Below the pieces are notes generated by a model that saw only the letters and a list, made by a program, of their open reading frames with translations, did no database searches and had not been told where the DNA came from. From Mayfieldus sp038040285 (lineage in GTDB: Bacteria; Actinomycetota; Thermoleophilia; Solirubrobacterales; 70-9): 64,000 nucleotides of DNA. Shown here one piece after another: positions 51,635 through 59,139 of the stretch; the stretch's first letter is position 1; every line of letters starts with the position of its first letter. The stretch lies in NCBI GenBank assembly GCA_038040285.1, contig JBBPIN010000006.1:1-64000 (forward strand). The letters run 5' to 3'. The position numbers and the translations under genes were made by a program.

Positions 51635-52513
51635 CTAGTGGGCCAGGTGGCCGAACTTCTCGCTGATGCGGCGATAGAAGCTTGAGCCCGGGAGCTGGGC
51701 GAGGCGCCCGGCCTCCTGCCGAAAGCTGACCTCGGCCTCGCCGCCGGGCCGTAGCTCACACAGCGTCTCTCCGTCAATGGCCACGTCGACGGGTTCGCGG
51801 CCCTCCGCGTTTCCGACCCGCAGCACGTCCTCGGGGGCGACGACCAGCGCCCGAGCTGTGAGCGTATGCGGGGCGATGTAGCTGACCACGTACCCCTCTA
51901 CCCCCCAGGCGAGGATCGGGCCGCCGTTGGCGAGGTTGTAGCCGGTTGAACCTGCGGGAGTAGCGGCGACCAAACCGTCGCAGCGCACGTTGCCCACCTC
52001 CTCCCCGGCGATCCGGTAGCTGAGCACGGCAACGCGCCCCTCGGGACGGCGGATGAAGGTGACGTCGTTCAACGCCAACCCGCTCGCCTCTTCGGCCGAC
52101 ACCTCGAGGCCGGGAAGTTCGAGGACCTCGAAGTCGCCGGCAAACGCCCTGCGCAAGCCCTCGTCGAGCTGATCGCGCTCCGCCGCGGCCAAAAAGCCGA
52201 CCGTTCCGAAGTTGATCCCGAACACCGGCACCCCCGTCCCGGCGTACTGGCGCAGCGCCCAGAGGATCGAGCCGTCCCCGCCCAGGACCAGGCAGAGGTC
52301 GGGGTCGGACGGCAGCGTCTCGGTCACCTCGATTCCCTCCGCGGCGCCCTCGAGCTTTGCCGCCTCGGCCGCGCTTGCCTTGATGCGGCACCCGGCGGAC
52401 ATCGCGGCGGCCACCGCGGCCGCGACGGCCTCGCTCGCGGCGGGGGGATGCGAGTGGGTGACGAGCGCGACCGTCCGTACTGCCGGCGGTGCCTTTGTCT
52501 CCTTGGTGCTCAC
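51635..52513 (-). CDS. nadK: NAD kinase
   Basis: 292 residues from GTG 52513, overlapping the tlyA stop by 4 bp. Landmarks: VLGGDGSILWALRQYAGTG (GGDG motif), VPVFGINFGTVGFLAA, ALNDVTFIRR (NE/D motif variant), and ATPAGSTGYNLANGGPIL. Makes NADP from NAD. The tlyA-nadK-recN order is conserved in actinobacteria; here an exporter sits between nadK and recN. Confidence 0.95.
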   Translation of the reverse strand: MSTKETKAPPAVRTVALVTHSHPPAASEAVAAAVAAAMSAGCRIKASAAEAAKLEGAAEGIEVTETLPSDPDLCLVLGGDGSILWALRQYAGTGVPVFGINFGTVGFLAAAERDQLDEGLRRAFAGDFEVLELPGLEVSAEEASGLALNDVTFIRRPEGRVAVLSYRIAGEEVGNVRCDGLVAATPAGSTGYNLANGGPILAWGVEGYVVSYIAPHTLTARALVVAPEDVLRVGNAEGREPVDVAIDGETLCELRPGGEAEVSFRQEAGRLAQLPGSSFYRRISEKFGHLAH

Positions 52514-53295
52514 GACTCCACCTCGTGGATCGCCGCCTCGACATCGCCCAGCGACTCGCCTCCGCGCGAGCACCAAAGGAACGACTCGCGGTTTCCCTTC
52601 GGGCCCGGCAACCCCGAGGAGGCAATGCCGCGCACCGCGAGGCCGAGCGACCGCGCCGCCTCAGCGGCCAGGACGAGGGCCTCGCGCCGCAGCGCCGGGT
52701 CGCGCACCACGCCGCCCTTGCCGACCTTCTCCGGGCCGAGCTCGAACTGTGGCTTGACCAGCGCCAGGACCTCCCCGTCCTCGCTCAGCGCCTCCGCGAC
52801 CGCGGGCAGGACCTTGGTCAGGCCGATGAACGAGACGTCGACGGCTGCCAGCGAGGGAACGAACGGCAGGTCTGCCGGCTTCAGGGAGCGGGCGTTGAGG
52901 CGCTCGATCACGGTCACCCGCGAGTCGTTGCGCAGCCTCCACTCCAGCTCGCCGTGGGCGACGTCGACCGCCGCCACGCGGGCGGCACCGTGCTGGAGCA
53001 GGCAGTCGGTGAAGCCGCCGGTCGAGGCCCCGACGTCGAGGCAGTCACGCCCCCCAACGTCGATTCCGAAGGCCTCGAGGGCGTTTTGAAGCTTGATGCC
53101 GCCGCGCGATACATAGCGTGGGCCCTCAGCGACGATCAGATCGACCTCCGGCTCGATCAGCTGACTCGGCCGCAGGGCAAACGGGCCGTCCTGCCCAAGT
53201 TGCACCTCTCCGGCCCGCACGGCCGCGGCCGCGGCCGTGCGCGAGGAAAAGGCTCCGCGCTCGGCGAGCAGGGTGTCTATGCGCTGACGCGGCAT
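52510..53295 (-). CDS. tlyA: TlyA-family rRNA methyltransferase/hemolysin-like protein
   Basis: 261 residues from ATG 53295 (MPRQRIDTLLAERGAFSSRT). N-terminal S4 RNA-binding domain (to about 60), then a FtsJ-like SAM domain with DCLDVGASTGGFTDCLLQHG and PFVPSLAAVDVSFIGLTKVLP; the Lys-Asp-Lys-type residues appear in LALVKPQFELG. TlyA 2'-O-methylates rRNA and sets capreomycin sensitivity in mycobacteria. Confidence 0.95.
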   Translation of the reverse strand: MPRQRIDTLLAERGAFSSRTAAAAAVRAGEVQLGQDGPFALRPSQLIEPEVDLIVAEGPRYVSRGGIKLQNALEAFGIDVGGRDCLDVGASTGGFTDCLLQHGAARVAAVDVAHGELEWRLRNDSRVTVIERLNARSLKPADLPFVPSLAAVDVSFIGLTKVLPAVAEALSEDGEVLALVKPQFELGPEKVGKGGVVRDPALRREALVLAAEAARSLGLAVRGIASSGLPGPKGNRESFLWCSRGGESLGDVEAAIHEVES

Positions 53296-53402
53296 GTCGC
53301 GAACCGTAGCGCCGGAGCGCACCTGCGCCGGGCGGGGGCTGCCGAATGTGTGAGGCCGATCACACACGAATCGCACATACGTTCGTATTCTCGATACCTG
53401 TA

Positions 53403-53759
53403 ATGACTCTGTTCAGAGCAATCCCCCTGGCAATCCACGGCGTCATCGAGATCGTCGCCGCGCCAGTGCTGATCGCCGCCCCTTTCGTGCTCGGATTCGG
53501 GACCGCAGCGGGCGCCGTCTCGATCGCACTGGGCGCGATGCTGATGGGCCTGGCGCTCTCCACGCACGGTGAGCACCGCACGGTCCCGTTGGGCGCGCAT
53601 GCCGGTTTCGACTATCTGATCGGTGGACTCGCGATCGTCGTCGGGCTAGCGCTCGGCATCGGTGGCGCACCACCGATCGCAACAGTCTTTTTGGTCGGGT
53701 TCGGTGCCGCACATTTGGCGCTGACCGCATCAACGCGGTTCAGCATCCGCGGCGCCTGA
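53403..53759 (+). CDS. Small membrane protein (SPW-like/DUF)
   Basis: 118 residues from ATG 53403. Four hydrophobic helices: AIPLAIHGVIEIVAAPVLI, SIALGAMLMGLALS, LIGGLAIVVGLALGI and TVFLVGFGAAHLALTAS. This resembles small actinobacterial four-helix SPW-type proteins. A TATTCT hexamer 11 nt before the ATG suggests a short or absent leader, and an ACGAA/TTCGT inverted repeat overlaps the promoter. Confidence 0.65.
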   Translation: MTLFRAIPLAIHGVIEIVAAPVLIAAPFVLGFGTAAGAVSIALGAMLMGLALSTHGEHRTVPLGAHAGFDYLIGGLAIVVGLALGIGGAPPIATVFLVGFGAAHLALTASTRFSIRGA

Positions 53760-53796
53760 CGGACCCGACTACCTCCCACGGATCCACATACATAGA

Positions 53797-53863
53797 GATA
53801 CATATCTCTCCTCCCCTGTAGTACCCCAGAGCGCCCCGCCTTTTGGCGGGGCGTCTCTTTTGC
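53797..53863 (+). repeat. Repeat family 2, copy i (short) with terminator hairpin
   Basis: Shares TCTCTCCTCCCCTGTAGTAC and CCCAGAG with copies ii and iii, then a 9-bp stem CGCCCCGCC/GGCGGGGCG with TTTT loop and a TCTCTTTT run. The hairpin also serves as a terminator for the gene at 53403. The left 150 bp of the longer copies is missing. Confidence 0.7.
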
Positions 53864-53952
53864 GTAACCCGTCTATCGGCTGACCGAGGCACACCCCGCA
53901 GTGCCATGACTCCTGGGAGCCGTGGCGCTGGGCGGCCAGCAGGCCAGGGCGA

Positions 53953-53967
53953 GATACTGCGGGGGCG
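53953..53967 (+). promoter_or_regulatory. Leaderless-type promoter of SnoaL pair
   Basis: GATACT (53953-53958) 9 nt before ATG 53968. The 70 bp upstream resemble those before the gene at 23506 (TGACCGAGG, CCGCAGTG, CTGGGAGCCGTGGCGCT). Confidence 0.65.
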
Positions 53968-54369
53968 ATGTCGGAGGAGAACGTTGAGGTTGCCCGGCGC
54001 GGATACGAGCATTTCATCAAGACGGGAGACATCCTTGCCGAGATCTTTGATCCGGACTTTCTCTTGGACATGTCAACGTTTCGCGGCTGGCCCGAACGGC
54101 AGAACTATCCCGGCGTCGAGGGTTTTAGGGTGTTTCTTTCGGACTGGCTGGAAGCGTGGGAGGACTACGAATTCACACTCGAGGAGCTACACGACGCGGG
54201 CGACAAGGTTGTCGCAGTCGTACGCCAAGGCGGTGTCTCGAAGGCAACCGGAGTGCCAGTGGAAATGCACTTGGCCCACGTGTTGACGTTCCGCGAGGGA
54301 AAGCAAATTCGGCAGGAGATGTACGCGAGCGCTGACGAGGCCCTCGAAGCCGCCGGGCTGCGGGAGTAG
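53968..54369 (+). CDS. SnoaL/NTF2-like protein with EAAGLRE tail
   Basis: 133 residues: MSEENVEVARRGYEHFIKTG, FDPDFLLDMSTFRGWPERQNY, GDKVVAVVRQGGVSKATGVP and a last strand FREGKQIRQEMYASADEAL, ending EAAGLRE. Leaderless start. The second gene begins 3 nt after its stop, with GGGAGT of the tail codons as the only ribosome-binding site. Confidence 0.85.
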   Translation: MSEENVEVARRGYEHFIKTGDILAEIFDPDFLLDMSTFRGWPERQNYPGVEGFRVFLSDWLEAWEDYEFTLEELHDAGDKVVAVVRQGGVSKATGVPVEMHLAHVLTFREGKQIRQEMYASADEALEAAGLRE

Positions 54370-54372
54370 GCA

Positions 54373-54957
54373 ATGTCGGAGGAGAACGTCGATGTCGTGG
54401 GCGGCGTGCGAACGCCAGTCACCGTTTCGAGCGAGAGCAGGCGGCGGACCCTGGATGAACGGATCTTCGTCCTGTTTCCGGCGCTTGCCCGCATGTTGCT
54501 TTCTGCTTGGTCGCGGCTGCCGCCACGCTCTCGACTGCGCCGGGCCTGGCTCCCGCGCATCATGCGCCAAGGGTGTGAAGCCGCGAATCGAAGGGATTTC
54601 GACCTTCTCTTTCTCGCCTTTGACCCGGAGATCGAGTACCACGCCAACGAGAACGCCCTTGGTGGCTTCGTTCCCCCCGACCTGCTCGGGGTGCATCGCG
54701 GCCATGAGGGCTATTTCCGTGTCTGGGAGGCGATGATTGAGGCAGTGGACGATTTCAAGCTCGAACATGAGGAAGTCATCGACTTCGGCGACCGGCTGCT
54801 CGCCGCTGGTCGCGGGACGGGGCATGGCAGCTCTAGCGGGGTCCCCGTCGATCAACCCAACTTTCAGGTCTTCACCTTGCGGCGTGGGTTGGTGATCCGG
54901 CAGGAGGACTTCGATGACCGCGATAAGGCCCTCGAAGCCGCCGGGCTGTCGGAGTAG
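54373..54957 (+). CDS. SnoaL/NTF2-like protein with long N-terminal insert
   Basis: 194 residues. Keeps MSEENVDVV at the start and KALEAAGLSE at the end, but about 50 residues (RTLDERIFVLFPALARMLLS and an Arg-rich stretch) are inserted before the SnoaL core. The core reads AFDPEIEYHANENALGGFVP, VHRGHEGYFRVWEAMIEAVD and DFGDRLLAAGRG. A decayed relative of this core sits at 59830 on the other strand. Translated after the gene at 53968. Confidence 0.8.
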   Translation: MSEENVDVVGGVRTPVTVSSESRRRTLDERIFVLFPALARMLLSAWSRLPPRSRLRRAWLPRIMRQGCEAANRRDFDLLFLAFDPEIEYHANENALGGFVPPDLLGVHRGHEGYFRVWEAMIEAVDDFKLEHEEVIDFGDRLLAAGRGTGHGSSSGVPVDQPNFQVFTLRRGLVIRQEDFDDRDKALEAAGLSE

Positions 54958-55079
54958 CAGCTCGCCCCCGCTTTCAGGCCGCGACCCGCAGCGGGGGCAG
55001 CGTCAGGCCATTAATGAATAGAGGGTGGTACTCGTGGGTGTAGGGGCGGGCCGCGGTGCTTTAGAGTCGTTGTAAGGAG

Positions 55080-55697
55080 GTGAGGTTCACGGACAGTCGA
55101 GCGGCAGCTCCGGAGAGCACCACGGGTGGGCGCACCGTCGGAGAGCGGATAGCAGCGCGCTGGCCGGGGCTGGCGCGCGTGACAACCGCATCGGTCCTGC
55201 GCCTGCCGAGGGGCTCGCGGCTGAAGCGAACGTTGTTGGAGCGCACCGCGCACGCCGCCTACGAAGCGTGGAACCGCGACGACCTCGAGCTCGCCAGGGC
55301 TGCCGCCGACCCCGAGATCGAAGTGCATTTTCAGCACGCGGCGGACTCGCCGGTGGCGGGCATAGACGACGTCTACCACGGCCCTGACGGCTACTGCCGG
55401 GCCATGGAGGAGTGGGCGGAGGGCTGGCGCAGCTGGCGCGTCGAGGTCGAGGACGTGGTCGAGGTTGCGCCGGACAAGGTCCTCATCACCGGCCGTCACA
55501 TCGGCGAGGGCCTGGCGAGCGGGGCCGAGATCGAGCAATGGGGCGCCGCCCTGTACACGTTCCGCCGGGGCAAGATCCTGCGTGTGGACGCTTTTCTCTT
55601 CAGCGACAAGGACAGCGTGTCGGAGGCGGTCAGGTCGGTTCTCAAGGCCTCGGAGCCGGAGCAGGCACTAGCGCGCGTTGCTGATCCGACGGCGTAG
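55080..55697 (+). CDS. SnoaL/NTF2-like protein with N-terminal extension
   Basis: About 205 residues from GTG 55080. That GTG overlaps a strong AAGGAGG; at the best spacing downstream (55089) the codon is ACG, possibly a mutated ATG. The extension (VGERIAARWPGLARVTTAS, LRLPRGSRLKRTLLERT) parallels that of the gene at 54373. The core has ADPEIEVHFQHAADS, VYHGPDGYCRAMEEWAEGW and VAPDKVLITGRHIGEG. There is no EAAGLRE tail. Confidence 0.75.
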   Translation: MRFTDSRAAAPESTTGGRTVGERIAARWPGLARVTTASVLRLPRGSRLKRTLLERTAHAAYEAWNRDDLELARAAADPEIEVHFQHAADSPVAGIDDVYHGPDGYCRAMEEWAEGWRSWRVEVEDVVEVAPDKVLITGRHIGEGLASGAEIEQWGAALYTFRRGKILRVDAFLFSDKDSVSEAVRSVLKASEPEQALARVADPTA

Positions 55698-55754
55698 CGG
55701 CTCGCGGCTACGCGGCCGCTGACATCCTGAGCGTGAGGATCCCTGTGCGCCATC

Positions 55755-55982
55755 GTGCCTCACTGCCGCTTTGCGCGAAATGCAGGACCAGTCCAAGACA
55801 GGGTTCTGTGCGCCAGTTGTGCGCCAGTCAGCATCTGATTCGAGCGGTCAGTAGCGGTCCGTAGCGGTCCTGATTTGGCTTGATCAAGCGATTTTCGGCA
55901 AATCCACGCACGCCAACCCACATCTCTCCTCCCCTGTAGTACCCCAGAGACGCCCCGCAAAGTGCGGGGCGTCTCTTTTGCG
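55755..55982 (+). repeat. Repeat family 2, copy ii (full length)
   Basis: About 228 bp. Order: GTGCCTCACTGCCG, a doubled GTGCGCCAGTT/GTGCGCCAGTC, three AGCGGTC repeats at 10-bp spacing, TTGATCAAGCGATTTTCGGC, CTCCTCCCCTGTAGTACCCC, and a 14-bp perfect hairpin (55946-55976) with a TTTT run. Spaced short direct repeats beside a conserved core look like recombinase arm sites. Confidence 0.75.
55946..55980 (+). terminator. Strong hairpin terminator in repeat family 2
   Basis: AGAGACGCCCCGCA/TGCGGGGCGTCTCT stem of 14 bp, 3-nt loop, then TTTTG. Being nearly symmetric it could act on both strands. Confidence 0.7.
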
Positions 55983-56111
55983 TTGGCAGCGGCATCCAGA
56001 GCACTTGTTGCCACCTAAACGCGATGCTTTCGGACGCTTCGTTCGCCAGTCGGGCCGCCAGCGCCAACCGGGTGTGGGGGTGTCGAAGAGAAAGCGGTCA
56101 GGTTGCTGGGA

Positions 56112-56127
56112 TACTGCGCGGGCGACG
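56112..56127 (+). pseudogene. Fossil SnoaL promoter with ATG changed to ACG
   Basis: GGGATACTGCGCGGGCGACG at 56110-56129 matches the leaderless promoter block, but the start codon ATG is ACG and the frame soon leaves SnoaL homology. The working gene follows with its own ribosome-binding site. Confidence 0.5.
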
Positions 56128-56166
56128 TCGTAAGAGCGACGGCAATTCCCACAGAGGAGGAGAGAG

Positions 56167-56439
56167 TTGATCCTGGCAACGACGACGGTCGAGGACTTCG
56201 ACCGCTTCTTGAATATCTTCTCAACCAAGGGCGCTGAGAAGCGAAAGCAGCACGGGTCCAAGGGCGCGACCGTCTTTCGCGATCCCAATGAGGATGACCG
56301 GGTCTGGGTGCTCTTTGACTGGGACGAGGAGGGCTTTCAGAACTTCCTCTCCGACCCCGAGGTCCCGCCGATCATTCAAGAAGCCGGGCACAAAAGTAAG
56401 CCCCAGCCGGCGGAGCTCGGCGGCCAGTACGACGCCTAG
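56167..56439 (+). CDS. Small ABM-like/dabb-like protein
   Basis: 90 residues from TTG 56167, with GAGGAGGAG 6-8 nt upstream. Sequence VEDFDRFLNIFSTKGAEKRK, then SKGATVFRDPNEDDRVWVLF and SDPEVPPIIQEAGH. It fits a single ferredoxin-like alpha+beta barrel of the antibiotic-biosynthesis monooxygenase type, but lacks clear catalytic residues. It precedes a SnoaL gene; between them lies a leftover SnoaL 3' tail. Confidence 0.7.
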   Translation: MILATTTVEDFDRFLNIFSTKGAEKRKQHGSKGATVFRDPNEDDRVWVLFDWDEEGFQNFLSDPEVPPIIQEAGHKSKPQPAELGGQYDA

Positions 56440-56458
56440 CCCCAGACCCCGAATCGGA

Positions 56459-56488
56459 CCCCTCGAAGCCGCCGGGCTGCGGGAGTGG
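56459..56488 (+). pseudogene. Fossil SnoaL 3' tail
   Basis: CCCCTCGAAGCCGCCGGGCT and GCGGGAGTGG encode PLEAAGLREW, the family tail with its stop codon changed (TAG to TGG). It shows a SnoaL gene once ended here, right before the next ATG at 56492. Confidence 0.6.
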
Positions 56489-56491
56489 GCG

Positions 56492-56884
56492 ATGTCGGAG
56501 GAGAACCTGGACCTCATCAGGGCAGGATTTGCCGCTCACAACCGCGGTGACCTCGATGCCCTGACCCAGGTCTATGACCCAGACGTGGTTTTCGAGACGC
56601 TCCTCCTGGGGACCCACCACGGCAAGGAGGCCATACGTCTGATCTACGAGGAGAACCAAAAGACGCTGTCGGGGTACACGGTTGACCCCATAGAGCTGAT
56701 CGAGGCCGGAGACCAGGTGGTCGCGGTGGCCCAGGTCACGGGAGTCGGGCCTGCGAGCCAGATCGCCATGGAGGACCGTGACCGCTTCGCCTTCCTCTTC
56801 ACGATCAAGAACGGCCGGGTGGTACGAGAACAGGCGTTCCGAAACAGGGAAGAGGCCCTCGAAGCCGCCGGGCTGCGCGACTAG
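56492..56884 (+). CDS. SnoaL/NTF2-like protein with EAAGLRD tail
   Basis: 130 residues: MSEENLDLIRAGFAAHNRGD, YDPDVVFETLLLGTHHGKEA, GDQVVAVAQVTGVG, and the ending EALEAAGLRD. The upstream open frame passes through the fossil tail and the ABM-like gene in another phase, so ATG 56492 is chosen. GGGAG just upstream (in the fossil tail) is its ribosome-binding site. Confidence 0.85.
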   Translation: MSEENLDLIRAGFAAHNRGDLDALTQVYDPDVVFETLLLGTHHGKEAIRLIYEENQKTLSGYTVDPIELIEAGDQVVAVAQVTGVGPASQIAMEDRDRFAFLFTIKNGRVVREQAFRNREEALEAAGLRD

Positions 56885-57025
56885 GGCGCGTCGGTCCGGG
56901 TGAGCGGTCAGCCCGGATCAGCGTGAGGAGGCCCCCTGGGGTCCGGTGGGCAGCTTCAGCTAACGGGCTCTCCGTGCACGATCTGCGAGGACGGCAACCG
57001 GCTGAAAGAGCGCAAGCGCTGAAGC

Positions 57026-57049
57026 CGTGGGCTCACCTTCGGTGGGCTT
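57026..57049 (+). terminator. Hairpin before the SnoaL gene at 57103
   Basis: GCTCACC/GGTGGGC with a short loop followed by TTTTGG; probably ends transcription from the SnoaL gene at 56492. Confidence 0.45.
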
Positions 57050-57102
57050 TTGGCTCCAGCCCCACTGACAATAGGACTAGAGAGCAGCGAACAGGAGGAA
57101 AT

Positions 57103-57498
57103 ATGACAGCAGATGAAAACGTAGCGATCATGCGGCGCGCCTACGAGGCCTTCAACTCGGGCGACATGAACACCCTCACCGAAGTCTTCGACGAGACCGC
57201 TGTGTGGCACTTGCCGGGGCGGAGCTCGATGGCCAACGACTACCAGGGCCGCGATGCGACTCTTGCCTACTTCGGACAGATTGCGCAGAAGACGGGAGGC
57301 ACCTTCCGGGCCGAGTTGCAGCAATTGCTCGCAGATGATGACGACCGCGTGGTCGGCATCCAGCGCAGCACCGCGGAGCGAGACGGCAAGCACCTGGATG
57401 TTGGCAACTGCATTGTCTTCCAGCTCAAGGACGGCCGGATTACTGACGGTCGGGAGCACTTTCACGACCTCTACGCTTGGGACGAGTTCTGGTCGTAG
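57103..57498 (+). CDS. SnoaL/NTF2-like protein
   Basis: 131 residues from ATG 57103 (AGGAGG 6 nt upstream, unlike the leaderless paralogues). TADENVAIMRRAYEAFNSGD, ETAVWHLPGRSSMANDYQGR, a beta strand DRVVGIQRSTAERDG and the ending REHFHDLYAWDEFWS. It is a SnoaL-fold protein of the subgroup with a WHxPG motif and a C-terminal His/Asp/Trp cluster. It has no EAAGLRE tail, so it is a separate branch. Confidence 0.85.
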   Translation: MTADENVAIMRRAYEAFNSGDMNTLTEVFDETAVWHLPGRSSMANDYQGRDATLAYFGQIAQKTGGTFRAELQQLLADDDDRVVGIQRSTAERDGKHLDVGNCIVFQLKDGRITDGREHFHDLYAWDEFWS

Positions 57499-57629
57499 CC
57501 GCGCCGACGCGAGCCCGGCAGGTCATACGGTTCGCGGGCTCGATATAGATCGACCTGAGGCGCAGCTGGGTTCCAAACGCGGGCCTGTCCGCATTTGCGC
57601 TCGAAAGGCGAACCGCGGCGTACGCGAGG

Positions 57630-57853
57630 GTGCCTCGTTGCCGCCTTGCCCGAAAAGCAGGCGCCGAAAGCGGCATTCTGTGCGCCAGTTGTGCGCCAGT
57701 CAGCACCTGATCTGAGCGGTCAGTAGCGGTCAATAGCGGTCCCGATTTCGCTTGATCAAGCGATTTTCGGCAAATCCAGGCACGCGGATCCGCATCTCTC
57801 CTCCCTGTAGTACCCCAGAGCGCCCCGCTTCGGCGGGGCGTCTCTTTGGCGTA
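57630..57853 (+). repeat. Repeat family 2, copy iii (full length)
   Basis: Aligns along its length with copy ii: GTGCCTCGTTGCCG, doubled GTGCGCCAGT, AGCGGTC repeats, TTGATCAAGCGATTTTCGGC, and CTCCCTGTAGTACCCCAGAG, then hairpin CGCCCCGC/GCGGGGCG with a TTCG loop. The hairpin differs in loop and length between copies while the stem is kept by paired changes. Confidence 0.75.
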
Positions 57854-57882
57854 CCCGCCCTACCAAAGCGGTCTGCGCTCCC

Positions 57883-58084
57883 GCTTTCACGCGAGGCTGT
57901 CGCACAAAGGCCGGGGGCGAGAGGTACCCCTACGCATGCTGATGCGCCTTCAGCGGCCGGCGAGACATCGACCATATCCAGGAGTGAGCACCGGATGAAG
58001 CAACCGTCGTCCCGTTCTTAAAGAGGCCTGACAAGAGCTCTCACGGCCTCACTTTGGGTTTGTGCGACAGCCTCTCGCGAAAGC
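57883..58084. mobile_element. Possible MITE with 26-bp terminal inverted repeats
   Basis: 57883-57908 (GCTTTCACGCGAGGCTGTCG and CACAAA) and 58059-58084 are inverted copies differing by small changes; both contain GGCTGTCGCACAAA, of the kind seen at IS ends. The 202-bp unit has no coding capacity. No clear target duplication. Confidence 0.55.
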
Positions 58085-58106
58085 AGCTCGACGGATCACG
58101 GGGTTA

Positions 58107-58331
58107 TCAGGATCTATGCCCGTTCAGTGCCCGTCGCCGGTAACGGTTGATCGCGATGGCGGCCCAGATTGCTTCGACTACTCCGAAGGGCCAAGTGCCG
58201 GCCAGAAAGCCGTAGGCGCTCGACAGCAGACAGCCGCAGGCGAAAGCGACGATGAACCCCGGGTGGCGATGCTCGAGCGCGTACATGGCCATCATGAAAG
58301 TGACGGCTGTCGCCCCGAATGCGGTCAGCAT
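58107..58331 (-). CDS. Small conserved membrane protein
   Basis: 74 residues from ATG 58331: TAFGATAVTFMMAMYALEHR, GFIVAFACGCLLSSAYGFLA and TWPFGVVEAIWAAIAINRYR. Two to three membrane helices with a conserved Trp-Pro-Phe-Gly-Val-Val-Glu-Ala turn. Proteins like this are widespread in actinobacteria and their role is unknown. It follows the gene at 58342 by 10 bp. Confidence 0.7.
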   Translation of the reverse strand: MLTAFGATAVTFMMAMYALEHRHPGFIVAFACGCLLSSAYGFLAGTWPFGVVEAIWAAIAINRYRRRALNGHRS

Positions 58332-58341
58332 GGCGTAAGGA

Positions 58342-58875
58342 TCAGGCGGGGCGAGCCCTCGACCTGAGGCGGGCCAGGTAGAGAGCAAGACCGCCGGCAG
58401 CGAGGTGAAGGAGGGCGATCACCGAGGCGAGAACCACGAGCCCGCTTTTTGACTCGTCGCTTTGATGGATCGCCTCGCGGATGTCGAGCGCGGCGAACAG
58501 GAGCATCGCGGCGGCGACGAGGAGGAAAAGCAGGGTTTGCTCGGGTCGGAACCAAACGGCGAGAGCCAGAAGCAGCGAAGCGACGGCGGCGGCCACGACG
58601 AGGCCCGCGGCCTCAGGGTCTAGCCCCAGAAGCTTCTCACTATGAGTTTCGCTGGCGTGCTTGGCGGCCGTTTCTGAACCCCCGCCCTCCGCGGCATGCT
58701 GCCAGGCGCTCTCGCCGCTCGTGCTCGGGGCCTTTTCCTGGGCGTTCCCAGCGGCACTTTCGGCGGAATGCTGCGCCTCGCTATGGGTACCGCCCGGAGG
58801 GGTTGGCGACGGCTGGGTGGTTTGCCCGCTGCTCTCGGCAGCGTGCTGGGCGGACGTTTCGTGCAGGAGTACCAC
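58342..58875 (-). CDS. Hypothetical membrane protein with Ala/Ser/His-rich N-terminus
   Basis: 177 residues from GTG 58875. The first 80 residues are low complexity with repeats of QHAAE, HSAES, QHAAEGG and KHASETHSE. Three or four membrane helices follow (AAGLVVAAAVASLLLALAVW, TLLFLLVAAAMLLFAALDI, SGLVVLASVIALLHLAAGG). The start region overlaps repeat family 3, so the N-terminus may derive from it. Function unknown. Confidence 0.55.
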   Translation of the reverse strand: MVLLHETSAQHAAESSGQTTQPSPTPPGGTHSEAQHSAESAAGNAQEKAPSTSGESAWQHAAEGGGSETAAKHASETHSEKLLGLDPEAAGLVVAAAVASLLLALAVWFRPEQTLLFLLVAAAMLLFAALDIREAIHQSDESKSGLVVLASVIALLHLAAGGLALYLARLRSRARPA

Positions 58876-58955
58876 CCTCTTTCCGAAGGACTGGCCCTGC
58901 CGCCATTGCTCGTGGAAACTTCCGGCCGTTAGAAGCGTCTAGGAAACTCGCCACG
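58867..58955 (+). repeat. Repeat family 3, copy i
   Basis: GAGTACCACCCTCTTTCCGA, TGCTCGTGGAAACTTCCGGC and TAGAAGCGTCTAGGAAACTC are shared, with roughly one change in five, with 59739-59828. Directly followed by a fossil SnoaL start. Confidence 0.6.
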
Positions 58956-58959
58956 GCAG

Positions 58960-58989
58960 TCGGAGGAGAACGTCGAGATCGTGCGCTAG
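58960..58989 (+). pseudogene. Fossil SnoaL N-terminus
   Basis: Encodes SEENVEIVR followed by a stop; the ATG position reads CAG. This is the family start (MSEENVEIVR) with start codon lost and frame closed at once. Confidence 0.5.
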
Positions 58990-59139
58990 ACACGTTTTGG
59001 CGGCGGGGCGCTCCGTTTCGCCCGACAGCCAGATGTTTCGTCCGGGTGGTGAGCACGACCGGCGGGATGCTAGGCGCCGGCCCCGGCGCAGGAAGTTCCG
59101 GGTTTGACCTGGGCTGTGCGCCCTTGTTAGCATCGCGCC

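Noticed and set aside
53371..53391. LexA box before the gene at 53403
   Set aside because: GCAC-ATAC-GTTC differs from GAAC-N4-GTTC at a key position, so not called as an SOS box; the wider ACGAA/TTCGT repeat is noted with the gene.
55830..55862. Spaced AGCGGTC repeats as a CRISPR array
   Set aside because: Three 7-bp repeats at 10-bp spacing are far too short; no cas genes in the window.
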